A stretch of 64,000 nt of DNA from Diphasiastrum complanatum (taxonomy: Eukaryota; Streptophyta; Lycopodiopsida; Lycopodiales; Lycopodiaceae), in contig CM055095.1 in the NCBI GenBank assembly GCA_029204225.1, forward strand, positions 42,866,223-42,930,222, in the 5' to 3' direction. Position 1 is the first letter of the stretch. Every line of letters begins with the position of its first letter. The position numbers and the translations under genes were made by a program. Below are positions 1-12,364 of the stretch, one piece after another. The notes beneath the pieces are model-generated. The model was not told the origin of the DNA. It ran no database searches and was given only the letters and a program-made list of their open reading frames with translations.

Positions 1-540
1 AGCAACCCTCCTACTGAATTTTGCGATTCAATTTTTGCTTGCTTTCTGATTGAGCCGACAATTCCCTGTCTCTGAATCCTTTTTACAGTTTTGAGCTATT
101 TCACGAATCTCCATAGAATCGGTTTTGTGCTTCCCAACCAGCAAACCGTCATGAATTCGTAGCTCTCTGTTCCTGTCCGATGATTGTAGCCACCAAGGGC
201 TTTAATACCAAGTTGAGAATATAGCTTAAAACCCGACCGAATCAATCACCACAGCACAACATCAAGTGCAATCAGACAAGACAATAGAATTGCTCTCCCA
301 CAAACTTTATATTCACACTAATAAGCAAGTACAAAGATAAAGTTGCTTAAGAGCACTCAAAGGGCTCGTAAAAGAAAGATAACCCGATAATTCTAGAACT
401 GAGTACACGTGGTACCGTCGAAATTAGAAAGCATTGTCTAAGTCGATCCTTGCTATTTTAACTGCAACACTGTCATTTGCACCAATTATATGTTTCTATA
501 TAGATCCACCCACGTTTTTTATATATATGCATAAGATCCA
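1..540. other. Non-coding, nothing recognised
   Basis: I see no convincing coding segment, RNA gene or repeat border in this AT-rich stretch. It lies beyond the C-terminal end of the TNP2 relic and may be 3' sequence of that transposon, but no CACTA terminal repeat could be found by eye. Confidence 0.4.
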
Positions 541-549
541 AGAGGTGAT

Positions 550-2200
550 TAATTAAGAGATTATTCCAATAGGGTAATCATTGGAATATTGACAATCTGT
601 TCATGCTTGGAGTTGACTTATCCCAAGAATCATTCACATCATGTTGTTTGATCCACTCATTGTACCAATCTTTTACACTCATTCGGATGGGTGCGGGTGT
701 GATTAGAGGGCCATCTTTCGGTCTTCCCCAAGCTCGTTTGTCAGAAAAGGATGATCGATTGGTAGGTATTTTCGAAGATTTTCGCACAACTTTCCTCAAC
801 AGATTTGTACTATGACAACTTTCCAAATTTGGCCCACATATGTAGCATCTTTTATATCCAGATGTTGTAAAACCTGCATTTATGATTGCATTAGAAAGTC
901 GAATATATTTAAGAGATGTAATATATCACGAGAACAAATGATTATTATTAACAATCCAAACGAAGATTAATCATACCTGAGCATTCACTCAAACTAGGAT
1001 AATCATGCATTGTCCACATTAGAAATTTCTTTCTTGCAAAGGCCTTGAGATGTCATACGCATTGACAGCATTCCAAAGCTTGGACAATTCTTCAATCAAT
1101 GGTTCGAGGTAAACATCCATGTTCTTAACCTTGTATTTTCCTGGAACCAATAGAGCCAGAAACAATTGTCCCATCTTTATACTTAGCCATGGAGGAATAT
1201 TATAATTAACAAGAACAACTAGGACCATGTTGAGGCTTGAACACCGAAAGGATTAATGCCATCCATTGCTAAACCAAATCGTAAATGATGAGGTTCATTT
1301 TTGAACTCAGAGCATTGCTCATCAATATGTTTCCATGCAGGTGAGTCACTTGGTACCTGCATAACATCATCCGTAGATCGATTCTTAGCATGCCAATCTA
1401 CTAGTTGTGCCAAAGACCTACATCAAAACAAACGATGTAGACATGGAATGACAGGAAAATGACGTGGAACACTCGATCCTTGAACGTCTGTTCTATATCG
1501 TGATGTGCCACATGTTGGACATTGATCATTCTTTGAATGCACACCCCTAAATAAAATGTGGTCATTTGGACATGAATCTTTTCGTAATCCATTCCAATCT
1601 TGCTCAACATGTTTTGAGCTTCTTTTCACGTTCTTGGCATCACATTGGCTTTTGGAAGTATTTTTTGTAATAAACTGCAAAATAATATTGTGTTTGTAAA
1701 AATGAATGTATAACCCTAAATTCTAACAAACAGTAATGCATTTATAGTTTATACATACCTGAACAATGACGTAACACTGTTAGAACTCCATTTGTACGTA
1801 ACTTGTAAATTTAGAAAGAAAAGTATTGTTGCTAGTCGAGAAAAAGATGCTCCTAGATACAAGGGAGTGTCAGCTTCTTTGCATAGTAATATCTTGTTTT
1901 TATCATCATGCAACTCTTCACTTTCATCCATGTTCTCTCCACCCATTGAGTGTGCGCGTTCATTGTTGGTTGTAAAATATGATTCAAACAAGTCATGCAT
2001 TGCTTCATCGTGTAGTACCTCAGTATCATTATCTTCAGCTGCAACGTCTCCCTTATCAGATGTTTGCAGCAACCCACTAGTGCCTTCTTCTATTTGTTTC
2101 ATTCTTTGTTCCCTCATTTGTATGAAAACTTTTCTTCGCTTGGAATTTAATATGGACGGATCAAGACCATGTAATGGCATTCGATGCTGTGTCTAAACAA
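550..2200 (-). pseudogene. CACTA (En/Spm) transposase TNP2 relic
   Basis: This is a decayed TNP2-type transposase, the protein that binds and cuts CACTA transposon ends. Read on the minus strand the pieces follow the family order. First comes a segment with EAMHDLF and EADTPLYLG (about 2180-1750). Next is a zinc-binding part with CPNDHILFRG and QCPTCGTSRY and a following RHFPVIPCLHRLF (about 1680-1430). Then come the signature GLAMDGINPFG (about 1290-1250) and NYNIPPWLSIKMG (about 1200-1150), the stretch KNMDVYLEPLIEELSKLW, and a C-terminal part with a basic WGRPKDGPLITPAP segment (about 826-578). Frames change at least three times between pieces, and intron-like gaps remain near 1690-1750 and 830-1010, so it cannot encode a working enzyme as it stands. 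The family call is firm; exact exon borders are not. The plus-strand gene at 2.9-4.0 kb is probably the second gene of the same element. Confidence 0.88.
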
Positions 2201-2925
2201 ATCGATAGAGAATGTGTCATTTAAACAAGTCAATGGTTACCTAGATATCCTAATATTTAAAATATATAATAAATGCAGCAAGTGTGTTAGCTTTTAAAGC
2301 AAACCTCAATCTCTTCTGGATTTGATGTTTGACCATCCGCTCTACTTCCATATTTCCACAAGTGATCATTGACAGTGCATCTTTGAGGATAAAGTCATTT
2401 ATAATTCTGTTTTGGATTGGTCATGACATTGTAGATATGAATATTGTTGTTGCTTGGTGGTAGGGAAAAATTTTAATTCCATAGTGTGCATGCTTGATGC
2501 AAGAAATGATTGTCGTACAGGAGTAGATTAACAACAAAGATTTCTTTTGCGAATAGCTAGTTGTCTTGAGGAATTTGGTCAAGTGGTGATGGTGGTGTGA
2601 TTGATTGTTGATAGTATGCTTTGGACAATTTATGACATATTTGCAAAGGAGAATGTAATTGCTTCTTATTTCATGGAGAGAATGTTGTTAGTGGAAGTTA
2701 TTCAAGACCATTACATTATTCAAGTTTTTTGTCCCATTGTTTCAAGCTTGGAGTGTTTGGAAGTTTTAAGTTAGTCCTTATATTGTTGGGTTCACAATCT
2801 TTTCATGATGTGAATTTGTCAATTTTCAGATCTTCGACTAAATAATCATTGTCCAACATATGATAGAATTCATTTCATGATTTATTTGTCTGTTCAGCAT
2901 CTATAGGTAGTTTTTGTAGACAACC

Positions 2926-3994
2926 ATGAGTCGACGTGGAAGTGGAAGTGGCGGTAGCAGCGGACGATGTCGATCCAGGTCTCTATATGAAGATTACTCC
3001 GCTAGATTGATTGGTACCATGTCACCCGAACAAAGGGTGGCTATTAGGCAAATGCTTTTAATACAAAAAGGCACCACAGAAGGCCCTTCATCTCCACCCG
3101 CTGCCACAGATGAATCATCCTCCAACCCTCACTACAATTTAACTGTCGGTGGGGATGTAGTGAGGGATGAGAAAGGGACCACTTTTATTAATAAGTTGCA
3201 TTTGTTATGTTCTCATTATTTTGGAACAAGACTTTTTAAAAAATGGTGTGATCAACCTTGAGAATCAAAATTCAGAATTATGTAGGAGTTGCGGGAAGAA
3301 TTCTCGCAAGAAAATGAGTTCAATCTTGAAGCCATATCAAAAGATACGAGAAAATGGATTCGACACAAGAGGAATGTCGTGTGGGAAATACTTTGGGCAG
3401 GCAAGTCAAAAGCTACTTGGTTTTCCAAGCTAGATTGGAAGGCCTACAAGAATGAGGCCAAAGATCCAAAAAAATATCGCTTGTAGAAGGTGACTATGAT
3501 GAGTAGGATTACCCTTGGCAAGGGGAATCCTAAGTTAGGATCTAGTGGAAAGGTGGGCCTACAGGCCCAGATGATATGTAATTCATTTATATTCTACAAT
3601 GAATTCTTTACTGTCATTGCATATGAATTAATTCGTGGTAAAAATTATAACTTGTCATTCATTTTTGTTGTTTTTTTACAACATCACAACTTTGGACGCT
3701 ATCCATCGAAGGCTGAGTGTGAAATTGCATTTTGCGATTCATACGTTGGTTTGGTGGCAGAGCTAGCTCGTCAGGGCATCCACCCCATAGTGAGTTATAT
3801 TCATCATTGTGTTCATCAAATTTATTTATATGCATATATCATCAGTAGATTGATCTTTGGTCGAAAACTTACCATTGTCATATTTGTTGTTTGTGTTTAT
3901 GCAGGCACATGCAGCGCCAGCTCCAGATGCAGAGCATGTCGCATCTACGGATCAAGGTGATGACAACACTAGTGCCTTTGCCAAGGAGTATTAG
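2926..3994 (+). pseudogene. Second gene of CACTA-type element (TNPA/Ptta-like), decayed
   Basis: A spliced plus-strand gene lies divergent to the TNP2 relic. The first exon starts at ATG 2926 with a Ser/Gly/Arg-rich N-terminus, then SARLIGTMSPEQRV and a Pro/Ser-rich linker. A likely intron ends at TAG 3283. The next exon has ELREEFSQENEFNLE and the basic, Trp-rich KWIRHKRNVVWEILW and WFSKLDWKAYKNEAKDP, typical of plant Ptta/En/Spm-type transposon proteins, and meets a stop at 3484. A later exon near 3690-3790 reads NFGRYPSKAECEIAFC. The last exon begins after an AG near 3904 with AHAAPAPDAEHVAST and ends at TAG 3994. The placement as an accessory DNA-binding gene of the CACTA element is inferred from context and composition; I do not see a decisive domain. 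Confidence 0.55.
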
Positions 3995-3999
3995 TGTAT

Positions 4000-4630
4000 A
4001 ATATAGTGTAGTTTTATTTTTTTGTTTTCGGATATGTATATCATCGTGATGTATTGTACATGAGATGGAAAGTCTCACAACATTATGATGTAATATAACG
4101 TTCGAATTTTGAGATAACGTTCAAATTTCAATGATTTTGATTTGTCAATATTGAATGGATTGTAATTTCCATACGTTAGTTATGAAGTTGTGAATTGTTA
4201 TTCACTTAGTTACTTAGCAAGTGAAGTTGTGAATGAACCCTAAAATGCAAAAAAAGTATCAAACTTGTTTATAGAAAACGTTTCAAGGTTGTTATACTTT
4301 TTAAAACTTCATTCGTTAATGAATTTATCATTCATAGTATGCATAACACTTAATGTAATTAATGACAAGTTAGATCTTTAACCCTAAACCGCATTACATT
4401 ATGAACACCTATCACATGCATCCTTGGAAAAAATGGGAGAGAGAGAGATAAAAAAGAAGGATCATTTATGCTAGATGAAAGAAACATGACTCATGATCAC
4501 TAACCTCATTTTAAAACACCAATTGTATCACAGAATTGATAATTTAACTCAATGCAGCATCTCGCCAGCTCCGATCCTATTCACAAAAAAACACGTGCAT
4601 AAACTATGTGCAAAAAACAATAGATTTTTT
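4000..4630. other. Non-coding AT-rich stretch
   Basis: No coding segment or structured repeat could be supported here. It follows the second CACTA gene and may hold its 3' region. Confidence 0.35.
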
Positions 4631-5200
4631 TTTAATGCTTTCTGGAATGTCGGATTCCGACATCCATTTCAACCCTAAAATGGATGTCGGGACAAATGTT
4701 GGACATTTTTGACAGCTTTGAAAATGTCCTTTGTGCATCGGAAATTCACAGAGGATATCGGAATCTGTCATTTGTAAAATGTGTTGGATTCCAACAACAA
4801 ACTTTTGCCCTAAAATTATGGAAATTTTTGACGGATTTAGAAATGTTCTTTGTCTGTCAAAAATTTGTAGAGATATTAGAATCTGACACTAGGAATATCT
4901 ATCAGTTTTCGACATCGACGTGGACTGTCATTTTCCATGTTGCGTCCCCAAACAACTGCCGCATGGCGACAGTTGTTTGTCGGTCTCTAACATCTATGAA
5001 TGTGATGGATTCCGACATCGAATTTGAATTACACTTCGACGGTCATCCGGTAGCCAGAAATGAAGATCTGTTGGACTTCGACGTGTCAAATTCCGACAGA
5101 TCTGTTGCGATAGATTTTTCGACATGGCTTGCGACAAATCCTTTGACATCTCGAAATTTGGCAAAAACAAATTTCACGATTTTATGTTGGAAACCACTGC
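4630..5200 (+). repeat. Region rich in TTCCGACA-type motifs
   Basis: This stretch is unlike its surroundings. Variants of TCGGATTCCGACATC and GTCAAATTCCGACAGATC recur many times and CG dinucleotides are far more common than nearby. A short inverted repeat, GACATCCATTT and AAATGGATGTC, stands at about 4659-4687. An open frame of about 180 codons runs through 4684-5226, but its low complexity and the recurring DNA words suggest a repeat field such as a transposon end or LTR rather than a gene. I do not recognise the family. Confidence 0.45.
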
Positions 5201-5689
5201 TTTTTCTTGTTGTGCATCTTAGGCTATAGCGGCTACTTCATCTCTATCAACATCATGAGTAGTTGTCTGCTCACTTCTAGAAGGACATCAGAGTAGGTGG
5301 ATAGCAAGACAATCAATAGGCTAACCACATGCACACCTAGCGAGACCCCAGGTGGAATGATGAGGTAACCTCAAGCGAAGATGAAGACCATTGGTGAAGA
5401 TGTCTAAGACAACCAAAATTATGAAATAATAGGACAACTTGACAACCAACCCCCTGTACCTAGAACCGCACAAGAAATAAACCAGGCTTGATGCAGCGTT
5501 GAAGATTCTAAAAAGGGTGAGTTTCTGCACGAGCTATTGAGTCTCCTACAAGTGATCTGAGCTAAAAGTGAGAAGTTGCTCAAAATAAAGAAGACATGCT
5601 CTAGCAGAGAGGGGGAGAAGCTCCCACGCAGTGATGAGAAGGTGCTAAAAAGATAGAGAGATGCAATCTACCAAAAGAGGGCAATGGTT

Positions 5690-6205
5690 ATAAAGGAACT
5701 GAGAAGATAAAGCATGGGCGACTCCCAAGAAAAGTTGAAAATAATGAAGAAACCATCGATATAAGACCCACTCCTCTACAAGAAATGGGTAGTAGAGTTT
5801 GATTATGAGCTAAAATGGACTCCACACCATCTAGAGAACCAGGGCCCAAAAGGTGGCAAAAAACATCCATAATAGAGCTATGAAAGAAAAAATTAAGTCA
5901 CAAAAAGTTTTGAGTAGGGGGGAAAGTCTGCAGCATGCAAGAAGGATGCTAGATGAAACAAGACATCAATAAACCATTCAGAACCTGAGTGTTGCCCAAC
6001 TGAGGAAGCAAATATGAATGAACAACATCCTCCTGGAGAGCCAAACAAAGAAAAGTAGAGTTGGAAAAAGCAGAATCAAAAGAAACACCCAAAATGTGAA
6101 TGGCGATTCAAAGGAGGAACAAAGTCAGGGGGAAGACCTATTAGAGACCACATTGAACACTTCCACAATTTAATAGACAAACCAATGATTCCATCTTATC
6201 AGATG
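5690..6205 (-). pseudogene. LINE-like reverse transcriptase, C-terminal part
   Basis: Read on the minus strand, the relic shows HILGVSFDSAFSNSTFLC, then EDVVHSYLLPQLGNTQV, then LLGPGSLDGVESILAHNQTL followed by LPISCRGVGLISM. This LGVPxGS...FL...ALxEDV...LPxLGxxQVxxGLL arrangement is, as I recall it, the distal reverse-transcriptase and thumb region of a plant LINE-type element. Stops interrupt it near 5950 and 6130. A second partial copy of its upstream end lies at 43.53-43.72 kb with a 14-base length difference. The element is 5' and 3' truncated. It joins a Copia gag relic on the opposite strand near 6210. The RT assignment is moderately sure. Confidence 0.55.
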
Positions 6206-6209
6206 TTTA

Positions 6210-6800
6210 GTATAAACATGTTCGATAGTGACAACATGGTGACTCATCTACACAAGCTCAAAGGAATCAAAAAATAGTTGTAGGCTGAAGGTGCATCTGC
6301 TGAAAAGTATCAATTTCTATACACCATACTAACCAGCATCTCCAAGAGTTATGATCCATTAGTGATGTCAGTAGAAAGCATGGAGGAAATTCATACCTTC
6401 ATTTTGTCGTGAGAAGCTACTCCAAGTGGAGATCACAAGAAAGATGGAAACACCCCATAATGAAGTAGTCTTGTTTAGTAGGTTCAATATCTTGAAGCTC
6501 TAGGTGGGCAATATAGAATAGTCATCACATGAATACTTTTCAAGTGAATGTATGAAGAAGAAACCTTGGAAATAAGGTGAAAAAAAGACCTCAAGTGCTA
6601 TTCTTGTGATTACGTACATACATATGGAAATATATCTTCAAGAAAATAGAATACTTAAAAAATAATGGAAGAAGAGGAGAATGAAATCGGTAGAAGAATT
6701 CAAGAGATGCACAAATGTCTGGTCTAAAGGATAAGCGTAACATGAAGAGCATTCATGATCATGAGAAAGAAAAACATGATCAAGGATGGCCGAATATGCC
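6210..6800 (+). pseudogene. Copia gag (UBN2-type) relic
   Basis: This is the capsid-like gag part of a Ty1/Copia element in broken frames. It contains DNMVTHLHKLKGIKK (about 6232-6276), AEGASAEKYQFLYTILTS and SYDPLVMSVESMEEIHTF, which follow the UBN2 gag pattern. Further on comes a decayed zinc-knuckle region, LKCYSCDYVHTYGNISS (about 6591-6640), then a basic segment. The same gag occurs on the minus strand at 42.5-43.1 kb and in part at 20.9-21.2 kb. Frameshifts after the UBN2 core and several stops make it non-functional. Confidence 0.75.
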
Positions 6801-6901
6801 ATGAAATCATCAAGCTTGCTTCCCTCTTTCTTCATCCTCAAGCATTGAGCTTTAGTTCTCTCATTAACTCTTTATTATATTTATTATTATCATATATCTC
6901 T

Positions 6902-7230
6902 TGTGATGGTTGAACGTATGAAAAAATTAAGCAAATATCGACTCAAGGCCGACTTGGAGGCCTACAAAATAGTTTGACAATAAGTCAAAATTGACAACGT
7001 AATCACATGGATCCAGGCAGCAATTATAGATAAATTGATCACCACAAAACTAAGAGAGATTGGCATAAACACTATACGTGCTCATCATACTAAGTCGACA
7101 AGTGTCTATTACAATGTCACACATTCAATGGGTCCAAATATAGCAAATATACAATGACACATGTGCTAAAATAACTTAAGCTTATCCTAACCACGAAAAT
7201 GAGAAGTTAACCAAATTTTTAACTCTAACA
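6902..7230 (-). repeat. Copia LTR, about 329 bp
   Basis: On the minus strand this interval starts TGTTAGAG and ends ATCACA, giving the expected TG...CA ends. It is preceded on that strand by a purine tract with AAGGGATGA, a plausible polypurine tract. A matching copy of the same size lies at 55668-55994. It sits downstream of the Copia RNase H end and therefore is the 3' LTR of the relic at 7.2-8.8 kb. No good primer-binding site follows it. Confidence 0.65.
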
Positions 7231-8830
7231 TCATCCCTTAAAGACTAGCTAACTTTAACTCTGGAGAGTTTTTCCCTAACCTCCTCAAACTTATCTTTAC
7301 ATAAGGGTTTGTTGTGAATATGTGATCTGCTAGATGTTCTTCACACCTACAATGTCAAACATTAATATCTTTACTTAGAAGTCTCTCATAAATGAAGTGA
7401 TAACACACTTCGGTGTGTTTCGTACAACCATGGTAAACATAAATTCTTGTTAGTAGGATTCCAGTTTGACTATCCAAATGATATTTTGTCAAATACACAA
7501 CATGGTTCCAATTGGTGTCTTATCATGTAGGGGATCCACCAATATTTCGAAAATATTTAATTATCCTTTGCTTCCACAAAACATGATGCTTGATTGCTTT
7601 GTATGAATCTAGACATCAATGCATACATTGTTTTAAATGTATCAAGAGCTTTCTTCTCCCTTTTATATCTTCATATACCTTTGTCCTTCTTTGATATAGT
7701 TAAAACTATCTCCATGTCATCTGCAAGCTTCTTGTATCACTTAGGGCCCTTGTGACTAGGAAATATACCTCTAGAAGAGTTTGTATGCGATGGAATATCC
7801 TTTTTGTTTCCTTTTCACAAATCACTACTTTTTTTTATTATAGTAGACCTATATGTTGGTCTTGTCACATTCTACATCCCTTCATAGTGGAGTGGTATCT
7901 TCATTATCAATTCAACTTGACTCGTTAGGATCCTCCATTAAGGGCAATTGACTCACCTTGTTATTCTATGTGGATTGATTTTCACCACTTTCAACATCAT
8001 CATACTCATGCATCTCATGATAAATCATGTCCCGAGCATTATAGTGCACCCTTGCCTTTGTATCATAGCATTTGTATACTTTGACCTTGTCATCACACCT
8101 AAAAATATGCATTTTATTGATTGTGTATCCAATTTATTTCTAATCTGGTCAAATATGTGTATTTATGCCCTACAACCAAACACTCTAATTTTGTATGGTT
8201 TTTATTGGTCCACACGAATATGTAAGCACAAGTTCATAAATTTTCTTTACACATCCTACACCCTTTTTGAACTTCTCTTGACGTTTTTTGCCATAGATTC
8301 AAAATTTAAGTAGCCTATTCATCAATGCCCCATATGATTTTATAGCATCAAAGACCATGTCAACCTACATTGCCCAACTACAAATGCATAAAAACTATAA
8401 ACTTCATAGCTTGTTTCTTAAAATCCATCAAAAACAACCCTAAATTGATGATCCATGTCCTTAACAAGACATTTATCTTTGTGAAATTACACCTTCATGG
8501 TTTGATTTGTAATCACACAAAGTGACAGTAATTTTTCCTTTAAGCCTGATACATAATTTGCATTGTCAATATGGCTTATTTTGCCAATAAATAACTGGAC
8601 TAATACTATACCTATTCCACAAATCTAACATTCCCCTACATTAGGTTGTGCAAACTTGTTGCCATTTTCAAGAGGGCTAAATTGGCTAAACCACTATTTA
8701 CTTCTAGTCATATGTCTCATGGCACCCGAATCAATGTACCATCTACAATTATCATTGTTGTATGATATTAGTGTTAATATGAACATGTGTGGTTGATCAT
8801 TGTAGTGGGTATTTTCTCATTAGAGAAAAT
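7231..8830 (-). mobile_element. Copia pol relic with internal deletion
   Basis: Read on the minus strand the order is protease, integrase end, RNase H end, LTR. The protease active site is seen as CRWYIDSGAMRHMTRSK (about 8750-8700), with the DSG triad intact. The integrase tail and its linker give DQIRNKLDTQSIKCIFLGV (about 8155-8095). Just before the LTR lies HLADHIFTTNP, matching the RNase H C-terminal QLADIFTKP motif. Only about 0.7 kb separates the integrase tail from the RNase H end, so the reverse transcriptase is essentially deleted. Stops are frequent. The same deleted form occurs at 30.9-32.2 kb (opposite strand) and 56.0-57.6 kb, so the deletion predates the copies. Confidence 0.8.
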
Positions 8831-8834
8831 ATGG

Positions 8835-9225
8835 GCCCAAAGAGGGCCCTATTAGAAAATGTCACGTAGGAGAGAGAAAAGATACCAATAAAGTGATTAA
8901 AATATCATTTTCTAACTTCTTTATGCATCTGCCCACACTATTTTCCATGTAGATGAATGCTCCTTATTTTAGTCACATCAAACTTCACTGGTGCTTAACC
9001 ACAATTAAAGTATAATCTTGATAATGCTGAAATATTCCCTCCCAATAGTTGGGAACACTCAAAAATTTGAATTAGGAGTGACATTTTAGAAACATAGCCT
9101 ACGCCATCTCTATCTCCAGGGTAGCGCCATCTCTATCTCCAAGGTCAAACAAGTGTTTAGCGCCATCTCCAGCTTTGTTATTGTCATTGTTTTGTTTGTT
9201 ACTATACTATTGTACTGATGACAAA
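8835..9225. other. Junction segment between Copia relic and gene A
   Basis: There is no coding signal. The stretch has short palindromes at its start (TTTTCTCATTAGAGAAAAT and GGGCCCAAAGAGGGCCC) and a near-repeated phrase, GCGCCATCTCTATCTCC, around 9095-9165. The same sequence, inverted, occurs at about 30480-30870, but the third copy of the block (57.57 kb) diverges just after its start. Confidence 0.5.
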
Positions 9226-10750
9226 GCTTTATCATCTTCATGTGGAGCTGTCACCAGAATATGCTCCGCTCAGGACAATAAATTCAAAGCAACCCAAATT
9301 GTCAACTTCTGATATGATCCGATACAGGGAGGAAAAGTTAAAGCATGTAGATTTATGGTCATAAAAAACATTGTATCCTATTGAACCATATCACTCATTG
9401 CTACATCCGGATTTTCACTCGGTGTGTTAATTAATAATCTATATTATGGATTTCATTTGGGAAATCTTCTCTATGCTGATATTATGCGGCTAAATCATGT
9501 TTTCGTTTTATGTTATAGGTGATGAAAGAAGACCATGACATTCTCTCATGGATATTTAATAGAACGTCATATCCTGCAACCATAAAAAATCACATGGAGT
9601 GAGTTCCACTCAATATTCCTAGAATTGGCACTTTCAAGATATAATGGCATTTAGCAGGAGATCTAAAGACATTAGAATGTATGTTCAATGTATCCCATGG
9701 TGCTAACGCTAAACACCCTTGTTTGTATTGCATGAAGACAACAAAAGACACGACAAGGAGTGTAGAAATATCAAGAGATCGAGAAGATCCTAATTGGAAA
9801 CCCGTACTACCGATTCCTCTTCAAATATTCGTATTTGTACATTGCATGCAGAGGTGCGTATAATAGAAAAAATAATATATCTTCACATCTTGTTTGCATG
9901 GAATTCCGAGCCAAAGGCAGCTGTGAAGGAAGCTATTTCCAGATTAGAGGATATGTTGTCTAAAGTAGGCTTACATAAAGGCCACGTTAAAATAAAAAAA
10001 TACGAAATATTCCATGCAAGTTGAGCATTGGAGGATCCAAAGCTCGTAGATTTTTATCAAATTATTCTGGCAAACAATCTTAGATTCAATACTCAGTTTG
10101 GAAAGAGATAATAGCTGCAACTCAAGATTTCGAAGAAGAAGGTCCTACTCATGTACACAAAGTAAAAGTTTGGAGAAAATTAGACAATATGGTGGAATAC
10201 TTGAGAAAAGATAAATTTTCAAATATTGATGTACATATAATATAGAAAACACCTAGTGAATTTGTGGATGCAGTTTGAAGTGCATGGGGTTTAGATCATA
10301 TAACTCATTATATGGTAAGATTTTGATGCTGCACTAGTGTAGACAAACATGTGCAATTAATTTAGATACTTTTGGTAATAATTTGTATTTTGTTTTTATG
10401 ACATGCAACACATATTACGACATCATTCGACATTCTTTGCAAGAAATTGTGAAAGTCTTAGCATATAGTCATCGCAAGGAGTGAAAAAATCTCATTGGCA
10501 AGCAAGAGCGACATTTCATAAAAGTACAGAACATGGTGGGACTAGCATAAAGAATAGTTATTATTGCAACTTTTCCAATGGTTCCATAGAAGAATCCAAA
10601 TTCGTCATAATACAAAATCGACGGATTATAAAAAAATTCAAAAAGCATGCAAATTTATACAAGCCAATAGGCAATAGACACACAGGGAGATTTTGTATAT
10701 TAAATGAAAATTTTACAAAGTTCGGTTATCCAATATCTACTATGCTTTGA
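9225..10750 (+). pseudogene. Gene A, copy 1: unclassified transposase-like gene
   Basis: I do not know a named family for this gene. It is spliced and broken. An upstream part reads LYHLHVELSPEYAPLRT and KLSTSDMIRYREEKLKHVDL (about 9225-9360). The next exon, after an AG near 9520, has MKEDHDILSWIFN, then AGDLKTLECMFNVSHGANAK and HPCLYCMK (about 9650-9745). A third part ends DAV.SAWGLDHITHYM with a GTAAGATT donor near 10315. The next part holds KSHWQARATFHKSTEHGGTS (about 10490-10550). The blocks GDLKxL...CLxCMK and E-K-SHW...HGG recall DDE-type transposases of the KDZ/CMC kind, with GD as a possible second Asp and the E before KSHW as a possible Glu, but this is inference. Stops occur near 9600 and 10280. 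Partner gene B converges on it. Confidence 0.55.
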
Positions 10751-12150
10751 CACTTTCTCTAATAAAAGTTGCAATTTAGAATCATACAACAATTTCCTTC
10801 TCTCGTAGGAATCCAAAAGCTCTTAGTGTTCATGCTTACTCAGATCAACAGAGACTGCATACATGGCAAAATGAGATTATCTGAGCATGGAATTCACTGG
10901 ACCATATCCTAAAATCTTAAGTGCAACATCTTTCTTAATAAAGATTATTTTATGCGCCCTATTAAAATTATGTCCTCCAAGAAAATGAGAAAGTGCCTTG
11001 ATTGCCATAATCATTGTATCACCATCTTGATGAAACTTTGAATGAACACTTATCTCATTATTCTTGAAGAACTAAGGATAATCCCTAGTCCATGATCTCT
11101 TGAAAATTCTCCAACAAAGGATTTTTGCCCCACCATCAAGCAAAATCATCAAGAAAAATTGTTTCCTGAAATGAAAAAATGCAAAGTAAACTCCAGTATA
11201 AAATCTAACATTACGGATCTACTAGTACAAGATAAGATACAAAACTTACGCATTCAGCTTTGTCTTCCTCGATTACTGCCTCTCCATCAATATTATGTCC
11301 ACCTTTCGATGTCAATAAGGTTGGCGAATAAATAGTTGGTTTTTAAAAACCAAGCTGACTTTGAAACCTGAAGAACTCCTCATCAGAAGGAAGATCATTT
11401 TCTTTTTGGCACATTTCCTCCACATCCATTTTCAAACAATTTTTTCCTGAATAAAACTCATCCTTATTTACATCGTCAACACTAGGGAGAAGGTCATCAG
11501 CATCATAATCAATTATATCTGAAAATTCATGAAGCTCATTGCCCAAAATGCAAAGAGTCTTGGCCTCTGTGACATAAAAAAGATCGGATATATCCGATAG
11601 TGTCAAAAAAAAATTATTATCTATATTATAAGTAGGCAATGTGATAAGAAATTGATTAGAAGAAAAAAGAGTATTAGTAATTCTAGGGCCTATAAACGAT
11701 GCCATATTTTGTGCACGATCAAAACCTGTACAATCATCTAAACTAACGCTCATATCAATAAATAAAAAACTTAATATCTATAGTCTTCGACTTTTCAGAT
11801 TTTGTACCGCTGGAAGAAACAGCTTCAGAAGTAAAAAGGCTAGCCTCCGAATCATCAAAAATAATTAACAAAAGAAAAAAAAAAATGTAGACTGAAACTC
11901 TACAAATCTACATTTTTTATTGTGAATTTGACAATCATCTACAGACTTGAAATCATTATGTAACTTGGTGAACATTCTATCAAACTTACCTTTATAGCTA
12001 TGCTTGTCGAGTGTCACCAGGTCCTGATAATGAATCATGTTCTTATTACGAGATCTGAACAAGGGAGTACTGAGCAGAGACTTAAATCTGAGATAAATCT
12101 CTGAAAAAGCTTCCACACCAGGACACTCAGTAATAGAAGGAAGAACAAAA
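10748..12150 (-). pseudogene. Gene B, copy 1: unidentified multi-exon gene
   Basis: This minus-strand gene is convergent with gene A. A first visible exon (about 12135-11990) reads CPGVEAFSEIYLRFKSLL and ends at a GTAAG donor. The second (about 11850-11250) contains SSSGTKSEKSKTID, FLITLPTYNIDN, LTLSDISDLFYVTEAKTLC and an acidic YDADDLLPSVDDVNKDEF; it ends EDKAEC with a GTAAG donor. The third starts after CAG near 11166 with ETIFLDDFA, and its end reads DSKLQL near 10775. Joining exons two and three keeps the frame in this copy. I recognise no domain. Stops and frameshifts occur, for example after FQSQLGF at 11343. The same gene recurs at 48.1-49.15 kb and, truncated, at 59.07-59.17 kb. Confidence 0.5.
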
Positions 12151-12364
12151 AGAAAAGGAGAAAAAAGAGATTTGAAATACACTAATACCAAATTCATGAA
12201 AAAAAGATAGCAAACTAGAATCGAAATTAGACATTTTAACAAAAAAAATATGGAAAGAAAGATTTTAAATACTGGACTCAGGCGCAAAATGCAAGTTCAA
12301 ACAAAACTACAACGCCCTATGCGCTTGAAAGAGATATCAAAAAACCGAGTATCAGATCTGAGTG

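Noticed and set aside
1792..2196. Plus-strand ORF of 134 codons
   Set aside because: Antisense of the TNP2 N-terminal region.
3490..3960. Single ORF of 156 codons as one coding exon
   Set aside because: It reads through two intron-like AT-rich parts; only short exon pieces inside it resemble transposon protein.
7948..8313. Plus-strand ORF of 121 codons (also at 56731 and on minus at 31699)
   Set aside because: It is the antisense of the Copia integrase tail; its conservation follows from the Copia copies.
9794..10024. ORF starting METRTTDSSSN as a separate gene
   Set aside because: It is a frame-shifted continuation of gene A between two exon pieces, not an independent gene.
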